A program made the position numbers and the translations under genes. Below are positions 8,224 through 14,939 of a DNA stretch of 32,578 nucleotides, in pieces (the stretch's first letter is position 1; every line of letters starts with the position of its first letter). Origin of the DNA: Clostridiales bacterium (lineage in GTDB: Bacteria > Bacillota > Clostridia > Oscillospirales > Oscillospiraceae); assembly GCA_020859945.1 (NCBI GenBank), contig JAJBVG010000041.1, forward strand, positions 1-32,578. Reading direction: 5' to 3'. The notes beneath the pieces are model-generated. The model made no database searches. It saw nothing but the letters and a program-made list of their open reading frames with translations, and was not told the DNA's origin.

Positions 8224-8252
8224 GTAAGCACATTATTGTGCCATAGTTACCG
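8224..8252. promoter_or_regulatory. Putative HxlR operator, site 2
   Basis: Second copy of the 29-bp site, in the same orientation as site 1, with GCACATTATTGTGC and CATAGTTACCG. It lies about 18 bases downstream of the predicted hxlR transcription start, where a bound protein would block transcription, so autorepression is likely. Confidence 0.65.
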
Positions 8253-8275
8253 TTTGGAAACCATAGGAGGGATTC

Positions 8276-8629
8276 ATGATGGAGACAAACAAAGACATTC
8301 AGGCAACACCCGCCAGGGACTTGCCCGCCTGCCCTGTGGAGACGACCTTAATGCTCATCAGCGACAAATGGAAGGTATTGATCCTCCGTGACCTGATGCC
8401 TGGAACGAAACGGTTTGGCGAGCTGAAAAAATCCATCGGCCACGTTTCTCAGAAGGTGCTGACGGCGCAGCTGCGACAGATGGAGGCAAGCGGCCTTGTG
8501 ACCCGCACCGTTTTCCCCGAAGTGCCGCCCCACGTGGAATATACCCTGACGGATTTGGGCTACAGCCTGAAACCGGTTTTGGACGCCATGTGGGAATGGG
8601 GGGAAAACTACAAAGCGAAAAACAGTTGA
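8276..8629 (+). CDS. HxlR family transcriptional regulator, 117 aa
   Basis: Winged-helix DNA-binding regulator of the HxlR/YodB/HypR family, acting as a dimer. Seen: the family N-terminus with a conserved cysteine (C19 in ACPVETTLMLISDKWKVLIL), the recognition-helix region FGELKKSIGHVSQKVLTAQL, and the wing VEYTLTDLGYSL. The matching N-terminal Cys in YodB and HypR senses quinones, diamide or disulfide stress, so a thiol switch is plausible here. AGGAGG precedes the start; ATG at 8276 or 8279 are both possible. It is divergent from the flavoprotein-sirtuin operon, and the gap holds two copies of its likely operator. The AlkZ-related gene follows 41 bases downstream. Confidence 0.93.
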   Translation: MMETNKDIQATPARDLPACPVETTLMLISDKWKVLILRDLMPGTKRFGELKKSIGHVSQKVLTAQLRQMEASGLVTRTVFPEVPPHVEYTLTDLGYSLKPVLDAMWEWGENYKAKNS

Positions 8630-8670
8630 ACGCCTTATAGCACCTTTTTGTTTGGGGAGGTACTGATTAA

Positions 8671-9357
8671 ATGGCATTGAATGAAAAAATGGATTTCACC
8701 ATAAAAACGAAGCAAGACCTGATCGATGCAGTTCAGGAAATCGGTATCCTGCCGTTATTTTGCAACTCCATCCCCGGTTTCTCTGTGGAGGAACACGTCG
8801 CCCCCTCTGCATGGTTCTCTGATGAGCCAGGCGTGTGGGAATGGAAAGGCCCCGTCATCCGGGAGGCGGGCTGTGCCTATGGAAAATTTTTTGAGAAAAA
8901 AGCGGCGTTTATCAGCGCAGAGTGGTTCCCGGACTTCGCCAACTACCGCAGAGACGGGTACGACTTCGATGCCCGCTATGATGATGGGCTGGCCTCCTAC
9001 AAGGATAAGCAGCTTTTTGAGCTGCTGGAGGCCAATGCACCGGTGCTGTCCAAAACATTGAAGCGGGAGGGCAACTACAGAAAAGGCGGTACGACAGGAT
9101 TTGACACCTCCATGAACCGCTTGCAGGCGCAGGGCTATGTGGTCATCAGCAATTTTGTATACATGAAAGATTGCTATGGAAAAGAGTACGGCTGGGGCGT
9201 GGCGGAGTATTCCACGCCGGAGAAATTCTTCGGAGATGCGTTCAAAGATGCAGTCTATCGGCGTCAGCCGGAGGAATCCTTTCAGCGTTTGCTGGAGCAT
9301 CTGCATGAGATTTTGCCGAGCGCATCGGACAAGTCCTTGCACAGTTTCCTCAAGTGA
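8671..9357 (+). CDS. AlkZ-related protein, function unknown, 228 aa
   Basis: I recognise this as similar to short clostridial proteins described as AlkZ-related (AlkZ/YcaQ are winged-helix DNA glycosylases that unhook crosslinks), but at 228 aa it is much shorter than true AlkZ (about 400 aa). Seen: DLIDAVQEIGILPLF, then WFSDEPGVWEWKGPVI and a charged FEKKAAFISAEWFPDFANYR stretch; no signal peptide or membrane segment. The glycosylase catalytic motif is not evident. GGGGAGG precedes the ATG. It lies 41 bases after hxlR on the same strand and is probably co-transcribed, placing it in the same stress response. The assignment rests on remembered similarity and is tentative. Confidence 0.6.
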   Translation: MALNEKMDFTIKTKQDLIDAVQEIGILPLFCNSIPGFSVEEHVAPSAWFSDEPGVWEWKGPVIREAGCAYGKFFEKKAAFISAEWFPDFANYRRDGYDFDARYDDGLASYKDKQLFELLEANAPVLSKTLKREGNYRKGGTTGFDTSMNRLQAQGYVVISNFVYMKDCYGKEYGWGVAEYSTPEKFFGDAFKDAVYRRQPEESFQRLLEHLHEILPSASDKSLHSFLK

Positions 9358-9474
9358 TGTCTTTGAAATAGCGTCGTTTTCAAGGTTGGACTTTTCTTTT
9401 CGCCTGACTTGTGGTATCCTGTCAGCAGGGTGATTTTCCAACCGGGACGAGCATAGGATACAGCGGTGGTGATA

Positions 9475-10176
9475 ATGGTGAAATCCCGGCTGACTTCTTT
9501 TTTGTTCCTGCTGCTGTTCCTGCTGGCCCTGTCGTACCTGCTGTATTACGTGCAGGGGAGCGTCCAAACCTCCAACTACTGTCGCTTTCCCGCCCAGACG
9601 CTGGTGATCGACGCCGGGCACGGTGGGGAGGACGGCGGCGCGGTGGCTCTTTCCGGCACGGCGGAGAGTTCCATCAACTTGGCCATTGCGCTGAAAATGG
9701 ACCAGCTTTGTGGTTTGTACGGCGTTCAAACCAAATTGGTGCGCACGGAGGATGTCTCCCTGGCTGACGCGGGCGCCGCCACCCTCCGGGAGAAGAAGCA
9801 CACCGACCTTTTAAATCGGGTGGAACTGATTGAGAACACGGAAAACGCCGTGTTGCTCAGCATCCACCAGAACAACTATACCAGCGCGTCCTCTCAGGGG
9901 GCGCAAGTGTTTTTCCGAGCCGACGCCGAGAGCCAGCAGTGGGCGGTGCAGCTCCAGGAGCTGCTGCGGCAGAGCCTGGACCCGGACAACACCCGCCAGG
10001 CCACAGAGATTCCCGACGCTGTCTATCTGATGAACCACGTCTCCTGTCGGGCGGTGCTGGTGGAGTGCGGTTTTCTCTCCAACCCAGAGGAAAACGCCCT
10101 GCTGGAGACAGACGGCTATCAAACCCGCATCGCGGCGGCGCTGACGGCGTCCTATCTGCTTTACGAACAGTCTTAA
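9475..10176 (+). CDS. cwlD: N-acetylmuramoyl-L-alanine amidase, CwlD-like, 233 aa
   Basis: Zinc amidase (Amidase_3) that cleaves the lactam-precursor bond in peptidoglycan; CwlD family members prepare spore cortex muramic-delta-lactam. Seen: an N-terminal membrane anchor or signal segment (residues 8-26), then VIDAGHGGEDGG with zinc ligand H49, E64 in GTAESSINLA, H131 in LSIHQNNY, and catalytic E197 in LVECGFLSN. The size matches CwlD (about 230-240 aa) rather than multi-domain amidases. I chose ATG 9475, preceded by GGTGGTG; GTG at 9466 is an alternative. radA follows after 19 bases, likely in the same transcript. The CwlD assignment implies an endospore former but rests on size and topology. 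Confidence 0.82.
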   Translation: MVKSRLTSFLFLLLFLLALSYLLYYVQGSVQTSNYCRFPAQTLVIDAGHGGEDGGAVALSGTAESSINLAIALKMDQLCGLYGVQTKLVRTEDVSLADAGAATLREKKHTDLLNRVELIENTENAVLLSIHQNNYTSASSQGAQVFFRADAESQQWAVQLQELLRQSLDPDNTRQATEIPDAVYLMNHVSCRAVLVECGFLSNPEENALLETDGYQTRIAAALTASYLLYEQS

Positions 10177-10195
10177 ATCTTTAGGTGATTGATAC

Positions 10196-11554
10196 ATGAA
10201 AGCGAAAACCCTGTTTTACTGCACCTCCTGCGGCAACGAATTTCCCAAGTGGCAGGGGAGATGTCCCGCCTGCGGCAACTGGAACACCATTGTGGAACAG
10301 CCCGCCGAGAGCAAAAAGGCCGCGTCTCCGGCCCGCTCCGGCCTGCGGCAAAAGGCGGTTCCCCAGCGACTGGCGGACGTGACCACATCAGAGGAGCTGC
10401 GGTTTTCCACGGGCATGAGCGAGCTGGACCGGGTGCTGGGCGGCGGAGCCGTTCAGGGGAGTCTGGTGCTGGTAGGCGGCGCGCCGGGCATCGGCAAGTC
10501 CACGCTGATGCTCCAAATCTGCAACGAGCTGTGCAAACAGTACACCGTCCTCTACGTCTCCGGCGAGGAATCCACCCGGCAAATCAAACTCCGTTCCCAG
10601 CGGTTGGGGGTAAGAGGGGAGACCCTGTATCTCCTTTCTGAGACCCATTTGGAGGACATCACCGACGCCGTCCATCAGGTCAGGCCGAACATCCTCATTG
10701 TGGACTCCATCCAGACCATCCTGACCGGCAGCTCCGATTCCCTGCCCGGCAGCGTCACCCAGGTGAAGCAATGCACCATGGCGCTGATGGAGCTGGCGAA
10801 AGGGGAGGGGCTGACCGTTTTCGTCATCGGCCATATCAACAAAGAAGGCTCCATCGCCGGGCCGAAGGTGCTGGAGCACATCGTGGACTGCGTGCTTTCC
10901 TTCGAGGGGGAGCAGCACCTGTCCTATCGTATCCTACGGGCCACCAAAAACCGCTTCGGTGCGACCAATGAGATCGGTGTGTTTGAAATGCTGGACGAAG
11001 GGCTTGCGGAGGTGCCCAACCCCTCGGAAATGCTGCTCAGCGGCAGGCCGGAGGGTGCGCCGGGGACCTGTGTCACCTGCGTGATGGAAGGGGTGCGCCC
11101 CGTGCTGGCGGAGGTGCAGGCATTGGTTACTTCTTCCAGTTTTGCGGTGCCGCGGCGCACCAGCAATGGCATCGACTACAACCGGGCCATGATGCTGATG
11201 GCCGTGCTAGAGAAGCGGGGCGGCCTGAACGTGGGCGGCTGCGACGCCTACTTGAATGTCATCGGCGGACTGAACCTGGGGGAACCGGCGGCGGATTTGG
11301 CCACGATTTTGGCGTTCGCGTCCAGTTTCCGGGGCAGACCGGTGCCAAATGACCTGGCCGCCATCGGTGAGGTGGGACTGACCGGCGAGCTGCGCACCGT
11401 CAACGGCCTGAGCCAGCGACTCAGTGAGGTACATCGCATGGGCTTTACCAAGTGCATGATCCCCAGCCGGAACAGCGCCCGGCTCCAGGAGATACCGGGG
11501 TTGCAGCTAATCCCCGTGAAAAACATCCGGGAGGCGCTGGCGGTGCTGCTGTGA
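10196..11554 (+). CDS. radA: DNA repair protein RadA, 452 aa
   Basis: RecA-like ATPase that drives branch migration of recombination intermediates. Domains in order: C4 zinc finger (C9, C12, C23, C26), RecA-type ATPase with Walker A GGAPGIGKS (94-102), the RadA-specific KNRFG motif (251-255), and a C-terminal Lon-like (S16) domain containing GGLNLGEPAADLATILAFAS. Length is standard for the family. It lies downstream of cwlD and upstream of a Xer-type recombinase, so recombination functions are clustered here, although a structured 205-base gap separates radA from the recombinase. Confidence 0.97.
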   Translation: MKAKTLFYCTSCGNEFPKWQGRCPACGNWNTIVEQPAESKKAASPARSGLRQKAVPQRLADVTTSEELRFSTGMSELDRVLGGGAVQGSLVLVGGAPGIGKSTLMLQICNELCKQYTVLYVSGEESTRQIKLRSQRLGVRGETLYLLSETHLEDITDAVHQVRPNILIVDSIQTILTGSSDSLPGSVTQVKQCTMALMELAKGEGLTVFVIGHINKEGSIAGPKVLEHIVDCVLSFEGEQHLSYRILRATKNRFGATNEIGVFEMLDEGLAEVPNPSEMLLSGRPEGAPGTCVTCVMEGVRPVLAEVQALVTSSSFAVPRRTSNGIDYNRAMMLMAVLEKRGGLNVGGCDAYLNVIGGLNLGEPAADLATILAFASSFRGRPVPNDLAAIGEVGLTGELRTVNGLSQRLSEVHRMGFTKCMIPSRNSARLQEIPGLQLIPVKNIREALAVLL

Positions 11555-11624
11555 CACGCATCTCTTTGACCGTTGGCACACTCCCGCGAAAAACAAATGC
11601 AACCGGCCCTCTCAACGCCTTTTC

Positions 11625-11705
11625 CCTCTAGGGAAGGGGCTCAGAGAAAAGTCAACAAAATAAAAATTTTGTTGACTTCGAGGGAGGCAAAATCCAGCCT
11701 CCCTC
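11625..11705. repeat. Cluster of three inverted repeats upstream of the recombinase gene
   Basis: The gap 11555-11759 contains three successive hairpins: TTCCCT-CT-AGGGAA near 11625-11640; a perfect AT-rich palindrome 11649-11678 (arms AAGTCAACAAAAT, loop AAAA); and GAGGGAGGC / GCCTCCCTC (11680-11688 with 11697-11705). None is followed by a proper T-tract. The central palindrome can also be read as 11-bp arms around a 6-bp centre, the layout of Xer recombination sites. Confidence 0.55.
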
Positions 11706-11759
11706 CGGGCAGCCCCCAATTTTCAGCCAATTTAACACTGAGAAAGGAACACATTTTTT

Positions 11760-12755
11760 ATGGATTATCGCAGCGCACCAAAGATTTTGGTGGATTTTCT
11801 ATCGTACCATGAGAGCGTCCAGGGACATTCCTCTGGCACCGTGGACGAATACTTTCTGGACCTGCGGAGTTTTCTCCGTTACATGAAGCAGCGCCGAAAC
11901 CCGGAGCTGGCCGACCTGGACCCGGAGTCTGTGGACATCACTGACGTTGACCTGGCCTTTGTCCGCAGCATTTCGCTCAGCGAGGTTTACGACTATCTGG
12001 CGTATCTCTCACGGGAAAAAAATCTGAACAACGCATCCCGCGCCCGCAAGGTCTCCAGCATCCGGTCGTTCTTCAAGTACCTCTCCAACAAGACACACCA
12101 GCTGGACAACAACCCCGTTCAGGATCTGGACTCCCCCCGGCAGAAAAAAGCCCTGCCGCGCTACCTGACGCTGGATGAAAGCATCCAGCTCCTGGAAGCC
12201 GTTGACGGCAAAAATCAGGAGCGAGACTACTGTATTCTGATGTTGTTCCTCAACTGTGGCCTGCGTATCTCCGAGCTGGTGGGACTGAACGTCATGGACG
12301 TGCGGGAAAACACCATCCGGGTGCTGGGAAAAGGCAACAAAGAGCGCATTTTGTTCTTGAATGACGGGTGCAAACGGGCGATTTCCGACTATTTGGCGGT
12401 ACGCAACGGCATGACGCTGATTGATAAACAGGCTTTTTTTGTCACTTCCCGCCGTACGCGGATGACCACCGCCGCCGTCCACAAAATGGTGAAAAAACGA
12501 CTGTTGGAGGCGGGGTTGGACCCCACGCTCTATTCCGCCCACAAGCTGCGCCACACCGCCGCCACGCTGATGCTGCAAAATGGCGTGGACGTGCGCACTC
12601 TCCAGGAGGTGCTGGGCCACGATAACCTGAATACCACCCAAATCTACACCCACGTGGACAGCGACAGCCTCCGCATTGCGGCCAAGGCCAACCCTCTGAG
12701 CCAGGAGAAGCGAAAGAAGCCCTCCCCTTCCGATTCTGATAATTCTTCGGACTAA
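11760..12755 (+). CDS. Xer-type tyrosine recombinase, 331 aa
   Basis: Site-specific tyrosine recombinase of the XerC/XerD type, expected to resolve chromosome dimers at dif or to act on a mobile element. Seen: a SAM-like core-binding domain (about residues 5-125) and a catalytic domain with the full set R169 (GLRISEL), K191 (GKGNKER), H261 and R264 (HKLRHTAATL), H287 (LGHDN) and nucleophile Y296 (IYTHV). A low-complexity Ser/Asp tail ends the protein. Length is slightly above typical XerC/D (about 300). No excisionase, relaxase or phage genes are near, and radA is upstream, so a housekeeping Xer role is favoured. It converges with the amidase gene, with 7 bases between them. Confidence 0.88.
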   Translation: MDYRSAPKILVDFLSYHESVQGHSSGTVDEYFLDLRSFLRYMKQRRNPELADLDPESVDITDVDLAFVRSISLSEVYDYLAYLSREKNLNNASRARKVSSIRSFFKYLSNKTHQLDNNPVQDLDSPRQKKALPRYLTLDESIQLLEAVDGKNQERDYCILMLFLNCGLRISELVGLNVMDVRENTIRVLGKGNKERILFLNDGCKRAISDYLAVRNGMTLIDKQAFFVTSRRTRMTTAAVHKMVKKRLLEAGLDPTLYSAHKLRHTAATLMLQNGVDVRTLQEVLGHDNLNTTQIYTHVDSDSLRIAAKANPLSQEKRKKPSPSDSDNSSD

Positions 12756-12762
12756 AGGTGAT

Positions 12763-13269
12763 TCAGCCTGGTATCACCCCTAAAATGTGCAGAAAACGCA
12801 ATTTTTGCGCCGGATACATGCTGAGAGGCCGGTTGTCCGCATCGTCACTGTGGGCCGCCACCAGCGTTGTCTCAAGCCTCGCCGGATGGGAGACGGACAC
12901 AATAATCACGGTGTGAGCGAACCGCTCCCCATCAAAGCTCAGTTGTACGCAGTCCCCCGGCAGGCACTCCCCTGCCGCCGCGACTGCCGCCAACGGGCCG
13001 GGAGACCGCTCCTTTCGGGTCATAAAGTTAAAAAAATAAGGCACGCCAGTCCAGGACGGCGTGCGGTGGTTGGCGGTACGGTAATACCAGCCAAAAGTTT
13101 CTTGGTTGTTCATGACGCCGCTCCCGGCGTAGACGCACTGGGAGACAAAGCTGGTGCAGTCCCCGCCGTAGGGGTCAAAATTCAGGTAGGCGGGGTTCCG
13201 GTCAAAGGCCCAACGGTGGGCGTAGGCCACCGCCGCCTGCCGCTGATAGGGAAAGAGTGTTGGTTCCAT
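12763..13269 (-). CDS. Putative amidase-domain (Amidase_6) protein, 168 aa
   Basis: Small single-domain protein of the putative amidase family (papain/NlpC-like fold). Seen: a nucleophile context GGDCTSFVSQC (C38 likely catalytic), H119 in GERFAHTVIIV, and tandem aromatic residues between. There is no signal peptide, so it is probably cytosolic; in other Firmicutes this domain is found alone or attached to cell-wall enzymes. Its substrate is unknown. It starts at ATG 13269, 29 bases after the ArsR gene's stop on the same strand, and could share its transcript. Confidence 0.75.
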   Translation of the reverse strand: MEPTLFPYQRQAAVAYAHRWAFDRNPAYLNFDPYGGDCTSFVSQCVYAGSGVMNNQETFGWYYRTANHRTPSWTGVPYFFNFMTRKERSPGPLAAVAAAGECLPGDCVQLSFDGERFAHTVIIVSVSHPARLETTLVAAHSDDADNRPLSMYPAQKLRFLHILGVIPG

Positions 13270-13298
13270 AGAGCATCACCTCTCCCCTATCCTATGCG

Positions 13299-13664
13299 TC
13301 AATCCTCCATCACGTGATCGAAGCCGATGGAGAACAAGCTCTTGATGTGCTCATCGTCCAGGGAGTAGTAGACCACCTTCCCTGCCCGGCGGTTTTTGAC
13401 AATGCGTCCCTGCTTCAAAATGCGCAGCTGGTGGGAGACGGCGGACTGGGACATATTCAAAATGCAGCTCAGGTCGCAGACGCACAGCTCGGAGATGGTC
13501 AAAGCGCAGATAATGCGGGTGCGGGTGGAGTCCCCCAACACCTTGAACAGCTCCGCCACCTCGTAGACCGGGCCTTCGTCGGGCATTTGCGCCTTCACTA
13601 GCGCCACGGAATCCTCGTGGATAACGCTGTTATCGCACATTTCGGACAGTTCGATACGTTTCAT
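13299..13664 (-). CDS. ArsR/SmtB family metal-sensing repressor, 121 aa
   Basis: Winged-helix homodimeric repressor that leaves DNA on metal binding. Seen: HTH core VLGDSTRTRIICALTISELC, recognition helix MSQSAVSHQLRIL, and two recognisable metal sites. The alpha-3 motif ELCVCDL (C61, C63) plus N-terminal C10 resembles the CadC Cd/Pb site. The alpha-5 set D104, H106, H117, E120 has the same residues, spacing and even numbers as the SmtB zinc site. The protein should therefore sense Zn, Cd or Pb. No metal pump is adjacent; the nearest same-strand gene is the amidase. GGAGGG precedes the ATG at 13664. Confidence 0.92.
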   Translation of the reverse strand: MKRIELSEMCDNSVIHEDSVALVKAQMPDEGPVYEVAELFKVLGDSTRTRIICALTISELCVCDLSCILNMSQSAVSHQLRILKQGRIVKNRRAGKVVYYSLDDEHIKSLFSIGFDHVMED

Positions 13665-13685
13665 AGTTCCCTCCGTGGATGATAG

Positions 13686-13717
13686 AAAACCCCCGGCGAG
13701 GCATAGGCCCCGCCGGG
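13686..13717 (-). terminator. Terminator of fba
   Basis: On the minus strand a GC-rich stem CCCGGCG / CGCCGGG (13711-13717 with 13692-13698) is followed by GGTTTTC, 35 bases after the fba stop and before the ArsR start. Confidence 0.8.
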
Positions 13718-13751
13718 AGCAATGCGTTGTGTCAATGACAGATTTGCAAAA

Positions 13752-14720
13752 TCAGATCTTGCCGTCGGAGCCAAGGACGTTGACGATCTTGTGGGCGACC
13801 ATGTCCTTGACAGCCTGACGAGCGGGCTTCAAATACTGGCGCGGATCGAAGTGATCGGGATGCTCGGCAAAATACTTGCGGATGTTGCCGGTCATGGCCA
13901 GACGAATGTCGGAGTCGATGTTGATTTTGCAGACAGCCAGCTTCGCGGCCTTGCGCAGCTGATCCTCGGGAATGCCGATGGCATCGGGCATGTTGCCGCC
14001 GTAGGTGTTGACCATCTTCACGAACTCCTGAGGAACGGAGGAGGAACCGTGCAGCACGATGGGGAAGCCGGGCAGACGCTTGATGCACTCTTCCAGCACG
14101 TCGAAACGCAGGGGAGGCGGAACCAGGATGCCGTCCTCGTTGCGGGTGCACTGGGCGGGGGTGAACTTATAAGCGCCGTGGGAGGTGCCGATGGCGATGG
14201 CCAGGGAATCGCAGCCGGTGCGGGTGACAAATTCCTCGACCTCTTCGGGACGGGTGTAGCTCTCCTTGCCAGCCTCGACAGAAACTTCATCCTCCACGCC
14301 GGCCAGGGTGCCCAGCTCGGCCTCGACCACAACACCGTGGTCATGGGCGTACTCGACGACCTTCTTGGTCAGGGCGATGTTGTCCTCAAAGGACTTGGAA
14401 GAAGCGTCGATCATGACGGAGGTAAAGCCGCCGTCGATGCAGGACTTGCACAGCTCGAAGGTGTCGCCATGGTCCAGATGCAGCGCGATGGGGATCTCGG
14501 GGTTCTCGATGACAGCGGCCTCGACCAGTTTCACCAGATAGGTGTGGTTGGCATAGGCACGGGCGCCCTTGGAGACCTGCAGGATGACGGGGCTTCTCAG
14601 CTCGCCGCAGGCTTCGGTGATGCCCTGAATGATTTCCATGTTGTTGACGTTGAAGGCGCCAATGGCGTAACCACCATTGTAAGCCTTTGCGAACATGTCT
14701 TTTGTGGTAACGAGAGGCAT
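13752..14720 (-). CDS. fba: Class II fructose-1,6-bisphosphate aldolase, 322 aa
   Basis: Zinc-dependent aldolase interconverting fructose 1,6-bisphosphate with dihydroxyacetone phosphate and glyceraldehyde 3-phosphate in the cytosol. Seen: ALHLDHGDTFELCK with the catalytic Asp and zinc His, the active-site loop GTSHGAYKF, VLHGSSSVPQEF and the C-terminal phosphate-binding NIDSDIRLA. The start is ATG 14720 (MPLVTTKDMF) with AGGAG 9 bases upstream; a TTG at 14729 is an unlikely alternative. It is divergent from the PPi-dependent phosphofructokinase that makes its substrate, and the two promoters interleave. Confidence 0.96.
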   Translation of the reverse strand: MPLVTTKDMFAKAYNGGYAIGAFNVNNMEIIQGITEACGELRSPVILQVSKGARAYANHTYLVKLVEAAVIENPEIPIALHLDHGDTFELCKSCIDGGFTSVMIDASSKSFEDNIALTKKVVEYAHDHGVVVEAELGTLAGVEDEVSVEAGKESYTRPEEVEEFVTRTGCDSLAIAIGTSHGAYKFTPAQCTRNEDGILVPPPLRFDVLEECIKRLPGFPIVLHGSSSVPQEFVKMVNTYGGNMPDAIGIPEDQLRKAAKLAVCKINIDSDIRLAMTGNIRKYFAEHPDHFDPRQYLKPARQAVKDMVAHKIVNVLGSDGKI

Positions 14721-14752
14721 ACGGATCAACTCCTTCTAAAATTTACGTTATT

Positions 14753-14781
14753 ATTTTAACAGAAGCGATTGAAAAAAGCAA
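14753..14781 (-). promoter_or_regulatory. Promoter of fba
   Basis: Minus strand: -35 TTGCTT (14781-14776), 17-base spacer, -10 TAAAAT (14758-14753). The -35 box lies within the spacer of the opposing pfp promoter. Confidence 0.65.
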
Positions 14782-14797
14782 GAGGGTGTGGTATGAT
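14769..14797 (+). promoter_or_regulatory. Promoter of the PPi-phosphofructokinase gene
   Basis: -35 TTGAAA (14769-14774), 17-base spacer, extended -10 TGGTATGAT (TATGAT 14792-14797). The leader is about 135 bases and contains an 8-bp inverted repeat GAAATTCC / GGAATTTC. It overlaps the fba promoter. Confidence 0.7.
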
Positions 14798-14939
14798 TTA
14801 GATGAAATTCCAAAAAGATATTCCAGAAAAACAGCCACATGAGGCGTTTGGCGCGGTTTGTGTCGGGAATTTCCACAAAAGTCTGCGTCATTTCCCAGGT
14901 GGCGGCCACTAAAACAACCAAATAGGAGGAAATTTCAAC

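Noticed and set aside
11573..11812. 79-aa frame across the radA-recombinase gap
   Set aside because: It runs through three hairpins and into the recombinase in another frame; no ribosome site.
11760..12755. Integrase marking a phage or ICE
   Set aside because: No excisionase, relaxase, capsid or other element genes near it; the context is housekeeping, so a Xer role is preferred.
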